From the NCBI RefSeq assembly GCF_001435235.1, contig NZ_AZGB01000018.1, forward strand, positions 271,704-335,703: a stretch of DNA of 64,000 nucleotides, in the 5' to 3' direction. Shown here piece after piece: positions 1 to 8,904 of this stretch (positions are counted from its first letter, which is position 1; every line of letters starts with the position of its first letter). Source of the stretch: Liquorilactobacillus ghanensis DSM 18630 (GTDB taxonomy: Bacteria; Bacillota; Bacilli; Lactobacillales; Lactobacillaceae). The notes beneath the pieces were generated by a model that worked only from the letters and a program-made list of their open reading frames with translations, was not told the DNA's origin and searched no databases. The position numbers and the translations under genes were made by a program.

Positions 1-512
1 TCAAACTGTTGTACTAACTGAAACATATAATTAAACAACTCAGCATGACCATGATAGTCAAACATTGTATAATGTCGGTCAATAGCAAACAATAGTCCAC
101 TAATGGCAACATCAAAATGGTCGTCGTGCTTCAAGGCTTTGGTGAACATTTGAATGGCTGAAGATGTTCGAAATGCATCAGCATAATTTGCACCTAGATT
201 CGTAACGCTCCTTAGGTAAACATTAATTATTTCAGCTTGTTTTTGCTTATTTAACAGTTCAAACTTATGTTGCAACAACAAGTAGCAATATTCAGATAAG
301 TAGTCATCATCAGTCATGGGGTGAATTACTTGTCGAACGAGATGTCGTTCTTCTTGGAATGCACTTCCACATTCATAAAGAAATTTTATCTCAAGTTCGT
401 TGTTCTCAAAGTTCATCCGATTTGCTTGATACTCATTAAAAATTTCATGTACGCTTGAATAGTCAGTCATCATACTCAAATTTAAAATATCAGAATCCGT
501 AACTGTTTTCAT
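1..512 (-). CDS. Unknown protein, N-terminal part (runs off left edge)
   Basis: An uninterrupted minus-strand frame begins at an ATG (510-512) and is still open at base 1, giving 170 codons of N-terminus. The protein opens MKTVTDSDILNLSMM and is rich in aromatic and acidic helical segments (for example LSEYCYLLLQHKFELLNK and YADAFRTSSAIQMFTKAL), which resembles helical repeat (TPR-like) proteins. There is no signal peptide and no membrane segment. I do not recognise the family. Downstream sequence is outside the window, so length and function stay open. The decayed gene at 749-1785 lies upstream. Confidence 0.65.
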   Translation of the reverse strand, partial: MKTVTDSDILNLSMMTDYSSVHEIFNEYQANRMNFENNELEIKFLYECGSAFQEERHLVRQVIHPMTDDDYLSEYCYLLLQHKFELLNKQKQAEIINVYLRSVTNLGANYADAFRTSSAIQMFTKALKHDDHFDVAISGLLFAIDRHYTMFDYHGHAELFNYMFQLVQQF

Positions 513-748
513 TCACATACCCCCTAATTTGAAATAACGTTTATGATCAGATTATATGATTTTCTCGCATATCAACTAAAGACGCCAACATGCTAACCTC
601 AGATAATTAGTACCTAAATTATGGTACTGGATTGACTGTATTTCACTATTCATAACATCACTGAAAAATTCAAATTCTAAGCATCCGTCAAAGCCGTAAA
701 TATTGCAACGATAATTGCTGTTGCTAGAGGTGCCCAAAACTATCTGAT

Positions 749-1785
749 TCATTGATTTCTCTTAAACGCGCGATATCGTTTCTTAAATGTATATCCCTTA
801 GGCATGTTCAAAATCATCGGTTCGTAATTTTCACCTGTTTCAGTATCGTACATCCGTACATCACTCCATGCATATGGTCCAATTAAGAGCCAACTATCCT
901 CATCTAACTCGAGAATAAAACCCCAAACAACGGTACTTGGAGTTTTGGGCTGACTTCGAAAAACATGATTTAATGGGGTAAAACTTCTGTGCTAGGTCTT
1001 ACTTCTATATATCAGGACCATTACTTTAACTGGTGCATCGCTAAATTTCTCGATTCTCAAGAATAAGCGTCTTCATATCCATTATAACTGAGCACAGCCT
1101 ACATCGACTAACCACCTCTAGCTAATGAATCAACTCCCCAAGCTACAATCAATTCGGATACCACTGCCTTTTGGATGTATCACCATTAGTTGTACTTGTG
1201 ATTCTGCGGCGTATCTTCTTTGATTCGTCAAAGAATCACGAAGACTAATTCCGACATCTAAATTTAATCTTTTTTGTTCGATCAAATTATTTAGGTTCTC
1301 TATATTTTTTTCTCACTAACCGTCCTGCAATTGTTTTCAAAAACAACCCTGGAATAGTCATCACAGTTGACTCGCCTGAAACTAAAGCAGGAATAGGCTC
1401 TAATGTTATCGACTTTCTCATCCATGACTCGCCCCCTAAATCATTCAACTTTATGAGTTCGTCATTTGGATTTGGCACATCAAGAATATCCAACAATTTT
1501 TATGAGAATCCAATTTCTAGTTCTATTGTAAGGATTGAACCTTTTCCAGTGTTGAACAAAGATACCTCAATTTTAGGATCAGTCACTTTATAATCATCAG
1601 AAATGCTTATGACGTCTGAATGATCAATCACAATACATGGCTCTAACCGCTTCACTTCAAGCCGTCGTTCTCGATTTTCCTTAACACGCATAAATAACCA
1701 ACGGTCCAACAATACTAAAAATTGCGCCAATAGCTGAGCCAAGTATAGCAACCACAAACTGGTTGAAATTAATCAATGCTTGCAT
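749..1785 (-). pseudogene. Decayed gene for a membrane-anchored protein (several frameshifts and stops)
   Basis: Reading the minus strand from an ATG at 1785 gives a hydrophobic N-terminal helix (FVVAILGSAIGAIFSIVGPL) that hits a stop near 1685, while the basic and acidic continuation (RVKENRERRLEVKRLEP) is in another frame, so a frameshift lies there. That frame carries a stop at 1500-1502 and resumes in the same frame (LLDILDVPNPNDELIKLND) to 1287. A third frame overlapping the end continues (NLNNLIEQKRLNLDVGISL) to a stop at 1130. A further coding-like tail (VWGFILELDEDSWLLIGPYA) ends at 749. The pieces line up as one protein of roughly 340 residues with at least four lesions. The family is not recognised. 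Joining the last piece (749-991) to the rest is inference. Confidence 0.6.
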
Positions 1786-1822
1786 CTTCAATTTTCTCCA
1801 ATCTCAATTTCACAAAACTGCA

Positions 1823-2302
1823 TCACTTATGGTAAGGACTGCCTGAATTAATCATAAATGCTCGATAAATTTGCTCCGTCAAGACTAAACGCATTAACTG
1901 ATGCGGCAAGGTGAAACGCCCAAAAGAAATTTGGGTATCAGCCCGTTGCAAGACGCTTGGACTCAGGCCTAAAGAACCACCGATCACAAATGTTAAATCA
2001 CTATGTCCATAGGTTGTTAATTTTTCAATCTCACTAGCAAATTCTTCCGAAGTTCGTTCTTGACCTAAGATAGCCAAAGCAAAGACAAACTCTTTTTCTT
2101 TAATTTTAGACAAAATTCGCGTTCCTTCGGTTTCTTTTACTTGTTCCATTTGGGCTGAACTTAATTTTTCTGGAGCCTTTTCATCAGCAACCTCAATAAT
2201 TTTGAATTTACAAAATTTACTCATTCGTTTAGCATATTCTGAAATCCCCTGTTTTAAATATTTTTCTTTCAATTTACCAACTACAATTAATTTGATGTTC
2301 AT
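1823..2302 (-). CDS. rlmH: 23S rRNA (pseudouridine1915-N3)-methyltransferase RlmH
   Basis: This 159-residue protein matches the normal RlmH length. It begins [20 protein letters not shown], has the SPOUT-type SAM-binding knot ([14 protein letters not shown]) and ends with the characteristic [11 protein letters not shown]...GSPYHK tail, which contacts the ribosome. The family methylates pseudouridine 1915 in helix 69 of 23S rRNA on assembled 70S ribosomes. It sits at the end of the htrA/wal side of the origin region, its usual place in Bacilli. Its upstream gap carries a DnaA-box cluster. Confidence 0.95.
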   Translation of the reverse strand: MNIKLIVVGKLKEKYLKQGISEYAKRMSKFCKFKIIEVADEKAPEKLSSAQMEQVKETEGTRILSKIKEKEFVFALAILGQERTSEEFASEIEKLTTYGHSDLTFVIGGSLGLSPSVLQRADTQISFGRFTLPHQLMRLVLTEQIYRAFMINSGSPYHK

Positions 2303-2323
2303 AACTTACCACCTTTTCACACT

Positions 2324-2648
2324 TTATCCACCGAGTTATCCACATATCCACAATTACTGAATCAACATCTTGTTACGAACAAGTTTTCGTCACAACATTT
2401 ATTTATTCTGATTTTGTCAATACCAAATCAGTTATCCACAGTTATCAACAAGTCCTAGCTTAACTATTTCCATGGCACAAACACTATAATAGCGGCTTTT
2501 ATTGCTTATTAATATTGTGTAATTTAAAGTTAATAACAGGTAAAAGCACTGTCTGTGGATAACTTTTAAATCCTATGAAAACTTATTTTCGTAGTCACCT
2601 CTTCAGTTTTCAACATGTTAATTATAACTTAATCACAGTTTGTCCACA
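2324..2648. other. DnaA-box cluster between rlmH and glnP-like gene
   Basis: The 469-base gap contains several 9-mers matching or close to the DnaA box TTATNCACA: 2324-2332 (TTATCCACC), 2336-2344 (TTATCCACA), 2344-2352 (ATATCCACA), 2432-2440 (TTATCCACA), 2442-2450 (TTATCAACA), 2554-2562 (TTATCCACA on the minus strand) and 2640-2648 (TTGTCCACA). Two are perfect on the plus strand and one on the minus strand. The cluster is about 30 kb from dnaA. It could act as a DnaA-titrating or regulatory site, or control neighbouring promoters; that role is inference. Confidence 0.75.
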
Positions 2649-2667
2649 GGGCTCAATTTTAAAACAA

Positions 2668-2733
2668 GCTAAAAACTCCTCTCTGCGAAAACAAGCTTGA
2701 ATTAATTGTTTGTTTTCCCAAGAAGGAGTTTCC
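2668..2733 (-). terminator. Extended hairpin terminator after glnP-like gene
   Basis: On the minus strand, two nested inverted repeats are seen: AAACTCCT with AGGAGTTT outside and GAAAACAA with TTGTTTTC inside, followed by a short T-run (TTTTT). It lies 40-100 bases past the stop codon at 2772, so it probably ends that transcript. The U-tract is short, so efficiency is uncertain. Confidence 0.5.
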
Positions 2734-2771
2734 ACTTAAAGATTTAATTTTCGATTTTTTTATTTTCTAGC

Positions 2772-4229
2772 TTAACCCTTAATTCGTCGTTCCACCATTT
2801 TAGATAATAATGTCAGCAAAGTAATTAATAACAGATAAATTACCGCAATGATCGTCCAAATACGAAAACCTTCCAAGTTACGAGCAATGATGATTTTACC
2901 GGTTTGCGTCAATTCTAAAATCCCAATAATCGACAAAATTGAAGTATCTTTCAATGTAATAATAAATTGATTAATAAAGGATGGGATCATAATTTTAATA
3001 CCTTGTGGTAATATAATCCGCCGCATTGCTTTACTAAACGGCAAGCCCAAGCTGCGAGCTGCTTCCATTTGCCCTGGATCGACCGCTTCAATACCACCTT
3101 TAACAAAAGCAGCGGTATATGCCCCTTCATTCAACATTAAAGTAATAATTCCTGCATTAAAAGCAGAGATTTTCACACCAGTCAAACTTGGTAACCCGTT
3201 ATAAATAAAGAGCGCTAAAACCAGTAACGGCAGTCCGCGAAAAATGTAAATGATCGTAGCAGCAATTCCTTGAGCAGTTTTATGCGGAACTACTCCCAAC
3301 AACCCCAGTAGAACTCCAAAAATAGTTGCACAGATAATTCCCAGCACCGTCAACTGAACTGTCTTGGCTAAGCCTTTGAACAAAGCTCCACGATTTTGCT
3401 GCAACAATCCCCAAAAAGTATGGTTGGCTGCTTTAGCTGAAGAATTATCTTTACGTTCCTTTTTAGTTGCCGCTGTATCAAGGTACTTATTAACAATTTT
3501 TTGATATGTACCATTTTTCTTTAATTTAACCAATCCACGATCAAACTTTTGTAATAAGACTTGATTCTTACCCTTCATTACTGCAAAACCGTAATAGCCG
3601 GATTGGGCTGGTTTAGTTGCAATTTTTAACTTCAAACCAGTTTTTATTGCATATTGCATTACCGGATAATCTTCAAAACAGGCGACTGAATTTCCATTGA
3701 CTACATCATTGTACATTGTATCAGAATCATCAAAGGTAACCGTTTTGAAACCATACTTAGACTGAATTGATTGAGCATATGCTGCGGCTGCTGTCCCCGT
3801 TTTTAAGGCAACTTTTTTCCCACGCAACTGTTTGAAACTTTTAATTTTACTGTTTTTAGCAACCGCAATAATTACCCCTGTTTTGTAATACGGTTTAGAA
3901 AAATCAAAAGTCTGCTGCCGAACCGGCGTAATTGCCATTCCAGCCATGACCCCATCAATTTGACCAGATTCCAAAGATTGAACCGCTGCATTAAAACCAA
4001 TTGGTTTAATATTAACCTTGAAGCCTTCTTCTTTAGCAACTGCATTCATCAAATCAATATCAATTCCGACATATTTATTTTGATCATTAGCAAACTCAAA
4101 TGGCGGATAAGTCACATCTGTTCCAATTTGATAAACTTTAGCGGCTTTAACTGAGTTTGTTAAACCCAGTGTCAGAAAAAAAATACTCATCAACGATAAA
4201 ACTACGGCTGTAAATCCCTTTTTCATCAA
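2772..4229 (-). CDS. glnP: ABC transporter substrate-binding/permease fusion (glutamine type, GlnP-like)
   Basis: The 485-residue protein combines a signal sequence (residues 1-29), a periplasmic-binding-type domain of the polar amino-acid family (about 33-250, with YPPFEFAND and GVMAGMAITPVRQQTFDFSKPY) and a HisM/GlnP-type permease domain (about 270-485, with AARSLGLPFSKAMRRIILPQG, the EAA loop that docks the ATPase). Lactic acid bacteria use such fusions to import glutamine or glutamate. There is one substrate-binding domain, whereas some GlnP proteins have two. No ATPase (glnQ) gene is adjacent, so it must use a subunit encoded elsewhere. The substrate is inferred from the family only. Confidence 0.85.
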   Translation of the reverse strand: MMKKGFTAVVLSLMSIFFLTLGLTNSVKAAKVYQIGTDVTYPPFEFANDQNKYVGIDIDLMNAVAKEEGFKVNIKPIGFNAAVQSLESGQIDGVMAGMAITPVRQQTFDFSKPYYKTGVIIAVAKNSKIKSFKQLRGKKVALKTGTAAAAYAQSIQSKYGFKTVTFDDSDTMYNDVVNGNSVACFEDYPVMQYAIKTGLKLKIATKPAQSGYYGFAVMKGKNQVLLQKFDRGLVKLKKNGTYQKIVNKYLDTAATKKERKDNSSAKAANHTFWGLLQQNRGALFKGLAKTVQLTVLGIICATIFGVLLGLLGVVPHKTAQGIAATIIYIFRGLPLLVLALFIYNGLPSLTGVKISAFNAGIITLMLNEGAYTAAFVKGGIEAVDPGQMEAARSLGLPFSKAMRRIILPQGIKIMIPSFINQFIITLKDTSILSIIGILELTQTGKIIIARNLEGFRIWTIIAVIYLLLITLLTLLSKMVERRIKG

Positions 4230-4389
4230 AAGATTCCCTTCTAATTAATTCCTTAACAATCTGCTTAATTTCTTAATGGAATTTTAAGCACTGTTATATC
4301 GTACCATATAACTAAATCAAAGAACAACAACTCTGAGCTTACACCATTCTGTAACTTAAATTATGATAGTAAATATTAATTGACTTCAA

Positions 4390-4425
4390 AAAAGCCTTGA
4401 CTGAATATTTTCAACCAAGGCTTAT
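4390..4425 (-). terminator. Rho-independent terminator of htrA
   Basis: An 8-bp stem (AAGCCTTG with CAAGGCTT) read on the minus strand is followed directly by TTTTTTG. It lies about 20 bases beyond the htrA stop codon and closes the wal-htrA transcription unit. Confidence 0.85.
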
Positions 4426-4442
4426 CTTTGAATTATTTATTT

Positions 4443-5726
4443 TTAATTTCCTGAATCTGATGACGTTGTTGTGTTTTTATCAGTTGCTTCCAAATTCAAT
4501 TTAACACTAGCTGTCTTTAACGATCCATCATGGTAATACTGTATCTGAACTGTATCACCCACTTTGTGCTCATATAATGCTTCTCGTAAACTGGCTAGAC
4601 CCTTAACTTTCTTTCCACCCAGTGAAGTAATTACATCATACTTTTGCAAGCCGGCACTTTTAGCAGGTGAGTTACTTGAAACCTTCAAAACTACGACCCC
4701 ATTGGTTATATTCTTCGGTAATTTTAAGACTGATTTTTGATCTGAAGAAGATACATAACTCAAATCAACCAATGAAATGCCTAATGCTGGTCGGCTAATT
4801 TTGCCATTTTTCACTAATTGATTGATAATATTAACAACTTCATTGCTCGGGATAGCAAAGCCCATCCCTTCAACCGATGTTGATGAAGAAGTACTGCTGC
4901 TTGAATCAGTGGAAGCTAGCTTCATTGAGTTGATTCCGATTACTTGACCTTCCAAATTAATCAACGGACCGCCAGAGTTACCAGGATTAATTGCTGCATC
5001 AGTTTGAATAACTGTTGTTTGCCCGGTCGTCATCCCGGAACTATCGGTTGTATCAATTGTCCGTTTCTTAGCTGAAATAATTCCTTGTGTCAACGAAGTC
5101 GCATACGTCGAACCTAGTGGCGAACCAATTGCTAAAGCAGTTTGACCAACTTGAATATTATCGGAGTTGCCAAATGAAGCAACTTGTTTAACATACTGGT
5201 CATTAATCTTTAAAACTGCTAAATCAGTGATCGAATCATGGCCAACTACTGTTGCTCTTAGCTTTTTACCACTATTCAACAAAATTTCAACTTTATCAGC
5301 CCCAGAAATCACATGGTTATTAGTTACCACAAACGCTGTATTCCCAGTTTTTTTATAAATTACTCCTGAACCTTCACTTTCGGTCGATCCGCTGCTTGGG
5401 TTTGATCCAAATACCCCTTCCAGTGCATCGTTGCTACTGCTCTCAGAGTAAGCTTCAACTGAAACAACGGCATTTTTTATTTTATTAAAAGCCTTTGTTG
5501 ATTGTGTACTAACATTTACTTTTAAATTGCTGACCTTGGTTGATCCTTTAGAGTTTTCAACTGTTGCTGAATTATTCTGATAATATTGGTATCCGCCAAT
5601 TACGATACCACCGCCTAAGATACCACCAATTAATGCAACCAAAAAGATTTTTCCATAGCCGAATCGCGATTTTTGGGCTTTTTTAACCGTCTTCACCTCA
5701 TCATCAGCTTGTTTATTATCGTTCAT
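4443..5726 (-). CDS. htrA: Membrane-anchored serine protease HtrA/DegP
   Basis: The 427-residue protein has a basic N-terminus, one membrane anchor (about 27-48), a low-complexity Ser/Gly linker (about 94-120), a trypsin-like domain with catalytic His138 (VVTNNHVI), Asp168 (HDSITDLAVLKI) and Ser251 (NPGNSGGPLIN), and a C-terminal PDZ domain (about 310-410). HtrA degrades misfolded exported proteins at the outer face of the membrane. It lies just downstream of walJ, the usual position in Bacilli, and is often controlled by WalR or stress regulators. Its length and architecture are standard. Confidence 0.95.
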   Translation of the reverse strand: MNDNKQADDEVKTVKKAQKSRFGYGKIFLVALIGGILGGGIVIGGYQYYQNNSATVENSKGSTKVSNLKVNVSTQSTKAFNKIKNAVVSVEAYSESSSNDALEGVFGSNPSSGSTESEGSGVIYKKTGNTAFVVTNNHVISGADKVEILLNSGKKLRATVVGHDSITDLAVLKINDQYVKQVASFGNSDNIQVGQTALAIGSPLGSTYATSLTQGIISAKKRTIDTTDSSGMTTGQTTVIQTDAAINPGNSGGPLINLEGQVIGINSMKLASTDSSSSTSSSTSVEGMGFAIPSNEVVNIINQLVKNGKISRPALGISLVDLSYVSSSDQKSVLKLPKNITNGVVVLKVSSNSPAKSAGLQKYDVITSLGGKKVKGLASLREALYEHKVGDTVQIQYYHDGSLKTASVKLNLEATDKNTTTSSDSGN

Positions 5727-5864
5727 GAGTCATGGTCAGGCCCGACTTAAACCTGACCTTCCCCCCTTCTCTCAATTTCAATCTTGATATATTCATTTTA
5801 CCGATAAATTTTGAAAAAATCATGAAATAAAGCCTATTTTTGTTTTAAGGGAGTTTAACTAATT

Positions 5865-6686
5865 TTAAATAACTGTTAATTTGGTTGCTTTTTCAGGATC
5901 CGTATCAAATAATTGAAAATCATGGTCAACTGCTAAATCATGTTGCTTCATAATTGAAGCAACTGTTAAATGTGCCAATTCTTTAATGTTATTATCCTGA
6001 CTCAGATGTCCTAAATAGATTTTTTTAGTCCGATTGCCCAAAACATCAATCATCGTCTCAGCTCCATCTTCATTTGAAAGATGACCAGTATCACTTAAAA
6101 TTCGTCGTTTCAATGACCAAGGATATGCACCCATCTGCAGCATTTCAGGATCATGATTGCACTCTATCAAATATCCATCAGCATCTTTGATCACTCCTTC
6201 AACCCGATTTGAAACATAACCGGTATCAGTTAGAACAACAAAAGAGTGACCATTGTAATGCAAATGATAAAATTGTGCAGCTGCCGCATCATGTGAAACA
6301 CCAAAACTTTCAACATCAAGATCACCTAAAGTCTTGGTTGAACCCATCTCAAAAATATGGCATTGGTCAGCTGGAACTTTGCCAATTTTTTTAGCCATAG
6401 CTTGCCAGGTTGGCTGGTTAGCATAAACATTTAAATGATATCTCCGAGCCAACACCCCTACTCCGCGACAATGATCACTATGTTCATGAGTAACTAATAA
6501 ATCATCAACATCATTCAAATCTCGATTAATTGATTTCATTAAATTAGCGATTTTTTTCCCACTCAGGCCTGCATCAACTAATAAATGACGTTGGGGTGTT
6601 TCAATATAAGTGACATTACCACTACTGCTGCTTGCTAAAACACTGACTTTTAAATTATCTGTTTGCTTACCTGTCAAATCTAGCAA
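5865..6686 (-). CDS. walJ: WalJ (YycJ) metallo-beta-lactamase-fold hydrolase
   Basis: The 273-residue protein has the metallo-beta-lactamase signature THEHSDHCRGVG (metal ligands His, His, Asp, His) near residues 65-75, and further ligands in the SHDAAA and LGHLSQDN segments. YycJ/WalJ belongs to the RNase-Z-like branch and is reported to have 5'-exonuclease activity linked to mismatch repair and to cell division coordination. It follows walI in the WalRK operon, and htrA follows it. Confidence 0.92.
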   Translation of the reverse strand: MLDLTGKQTDNLKVSVLASSSSGNVTYIETPQRHLLVDAGLSGKKIANLMKSINRDLNDVDDLLVTHEHSDHCRGVGVLARRYHLNVYANQPTWQAMAKKIGKVPADQCHIFEMGSTKTLGDLDVESFGVSHDAAAAQFYHLHYNGHSFVVLTDTGYVSNRVEGVIKDADGYLIECNHDPEMLQMGAYPWSLKRRILSDTGHLSNEDGAETMIDVLGNRTKKIYLGHLSQDNNIKELAHLTVASIMKQHDLAVDHDFQLFDTDPEKATKLTVI

Positions 6687-6723
6687 CGACCTTTCTGCTT
6701 TCCTTTTGTTGTTTCCAACTTAG

Positions 6724-7527
6724 TTATTGATTTTGTTCCATGAACGCACCGGTAAAAGCATTGATCCGTCGATATTGAACACTGCCGGAAGAATTACTTT
6801 CAACCGCCAATACCCAAGTAGGAATATAAATTACACTTCCGTTAACCGTTAATAAGCGAGTATAAGCTAAATGCACCCATTTAACTGTACTATTATTAAC
6901 AAGTTTGTTGTACTGGTATAACCAAATTAAAGCTCTTTTTTGGCTAATAACTGGCTTTTTTTCTTTAAGAACTTGGACATTTAATAAATAGCTTTGACTG
7001 TACCCTGTTATATAACCATTCCGCAAATTAAAGCGAATTTGCCCATTAGGTGAATATACCGGTAATTTCCCGATTTTTTGCGTATATATTACCATGCTTT
7101 TGGTTGAAAGTGCTTTACTGTAAACATAGTCCTCACCATGCAGCACTTTTGCTTTATCCTTAATTAGCGAGTTCAAAGTTGTTTGCGGTTCTTTAGGATT
7201 TTTCAACTTCACACTATTATCAAATGATACCGTCAATCGTTGATTATCATATGTCCAGAGCACATCTCGCAATCTAGTTGCTTCATTTCGTAAATTATCT
7301 TTAATTGGACTTGCTAAATAATAGCCACTACTTTTTTTTACTGACAAATTACCATAAGTTATCTGATCATTTTTAATGCTTTTCATAATTGAATCCGTCG
7401 TGTTACTTGAAAAAGTATTGACCGTTGATTCAACCCAATCGTCTTTTTGCATATAGGAGGTAAACAAGAATATATCAAGCATAATAAAGGCTATAAAGAA
7501 GATCAATTCGATCTTTTTAAAATTCAT
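6724..7527 (-). CDS. walI: WalI (YycI), membrane regulator of WalK
   Basis: The 267-residue protein has a single N-terminal membrane helix (IELIFFIAFIMLDIFLFTSYM) and an extracellular YycI-type domain that ends with a conserved repeat-like region (WLYQYNKLVNNSTVKWVHLAY, IPTWVLAVESNS). WalI forms a membrane complex with WalH and the sensor kinase WalK and tunes its activity. It is 12 bases downstream of walH, consistent with co-transcription. Confidence 0.9.
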   Translation of the reverse strand: MNFKKIELIFFIAFIMLDIFLFTSYMQKDDWVESTVNTFSSNTTDSIMKSIKNDQITYGNLSVKKSSGYYLASPIKDNLRNEATRLRDVLWTYDNQRLTVSFDNSVKLKNPKEPQTTLNSLIKDKAKVLHGEDYVYSKALSTKSMVIYTQKIGKLPVYSPNGQIRFNLRNGYITGYSQSYLLNVQVLKEKKPVISQKRALIWLYQYNKLVNNSTVKWVHLAYTRLLTVNGSVIYIPTWVLAVESNSSGSVQYRRINAFTGAFMEQNQ

Positions 7528-7539
7528 GCTACTTTCCTC

Positions 7540-8904
7540 CTAACGCGTTTTAGCTGTTGCAGAATTTCCCAGCAGATTCTGGTAATTGCTCCACTGCCCA
7601 TTAATATTAACAAAATAACTCGGAAGTAAATCAACAACCAGCTTTGAGGAACGATTGACCTGCCAGCGATAGCCAATTTTAATTCCTTTGATTTTCGCAG
7701 CGGAATATCCCTCCTGCAACAAAGACTGATAAACTTGTGATGTGGAAGGTAATGTAACTTCCTTGCCGCTAGATGGAACCATCACTTGTAAACTATAAAT
7801 CGAAAAATTATACTGCTGAGCACCAGAATTTAAAATCTGAATTTTAAAACCACCATAATTATTATCACTTATGATTGGAAAACCAGCAACATAACTATGA
7901 AAAATAGCTGTTTGATTAGTTAAATCATACCCGGCAAAACGAACATCATCTAGCGAACTGCCAATTGAATTGATTCGCATAAAGCTTTGTTTTAGCAATT
8001 CATTATAACTTAAATTTTCTACATGCTTTCGCGCCGATTCAGCCGGTCCGGTATAGTAATTCAAATCAGAATAACTAGAAAATGTAACTTTTCCGGTCTG
8101 ATTACTGATCACCATCCGATTATCACCGCCATCCGAATAAATTGTCTGATTTTTTTGAACTTTAGTGGTTATCGTTGACTGACCATCTGAATTTAATAAC
8201 TCTGGAACTAACGAACTGGCATTAACCTTATTGATTAAATAACTATAGCTTGGTAATGTTATTGCCTGTCTGTACGCTAACCGATACTGATTACCCTCTA
8301 ATTCATAATCAACCGGCAAATGTTGAATATCATTATTTTTCAACTGCTTTTCCAGCTTATGCCAAGACAATTTATTAAATGTCACTTTGAAAACATTTTT
8401 GTCAGCATCATTCATTAAATAAATTACTTTCTTATTATTTAATGGGACCAAAATTCGATTATATTTTAAATTCTGGTATTTGTTTATCTTTTGTTTAAAA
8501 GCCTGATTAAAGATTTTTACAGTAATGGGTGACCCATAATTAAAAACCACCGCATTACTTTGTTTTAAAAGCGATTGATAATCCGTCAAGCTTCGATAAT
8601 CATGTCGCGATATCCGTTGTACTTTTTGTTTAACCAATTGCTGCCGAAAAAGTTGTACTAAATCAATCCGACTGCTAGATAATTGATAAAGACCGTCATT
8701 TTCATTTAATACGGTTTGTGTTGGTAGAAAAACATCACCAATCTTTTTGTGATCATTGTTTTGAAATGTATCTCCAGTTGCCGTTGTTGCTTTTGAATTA
8801 CGCTGAAAAGTTGCCGGATTAAGCCAAATAATTGCCGTAAAGAAGATGCTGATAATAACCGTAATAGTTAGTCCGCTATGCAGCAAAACATTTCTAAGCT
8901 TCAT
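7540..8904 (-). CDS. walH: WalH (YycH), membrane regulator of WalK
   Basis: I place the start at the ATG at 8902-8904 (MKLRNVLLHSGLTITVII), giving 454 residues with an N-terminal membrane helix (about 9-28) and a long extracellular YycH domain. The longer frame upstream lies inside walK and has no ribosome-binding signal. The start overlaps the walK stop by 11 bases, which suggests translational coupling. WalH and WalI together control WalK autophosphorylation. Confidence 0.9.
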   Translation of the reverse strand: MKLRNVLLHSGLTITVIISIFFTAIIWLNPATFQRNSKATTATGDTFQNNDHKKIGDVFLPTQTVLNENDGLYQLSSSRIDLVQLFRQQLVKQKVQRISRHDYRSLTDYQSLLKQSNAVVFNYGSPITVKIFNQAFKQKINKYQNLKYNRILVPLNNKKVIYLMNDADKNVFKVTFNKLSWHKLEKQLKNNDIQHLPVDYELEGNQYRLAYRQAITLPSYSYLINKVNASSLVPELLNSDGQSTITTKVQKNQTIYSDGGDNRMVISNQTGKVTFSSYSDLNYYTGPAESARKHVENLSYNELLKQSFMRINSIGSSLDDVRFAGYDLTNQTAIFHSYVAGFPIISDNNYGGFKIQILNSGAQQYNFSIYSLQVMVPSSGKEVTLPSTSQVYQSLLQEGYSAAKIKGIKIGYRWQVNRSSKLVVDLLPSYFVNINGQWSNYQNLLGNSATAKTR

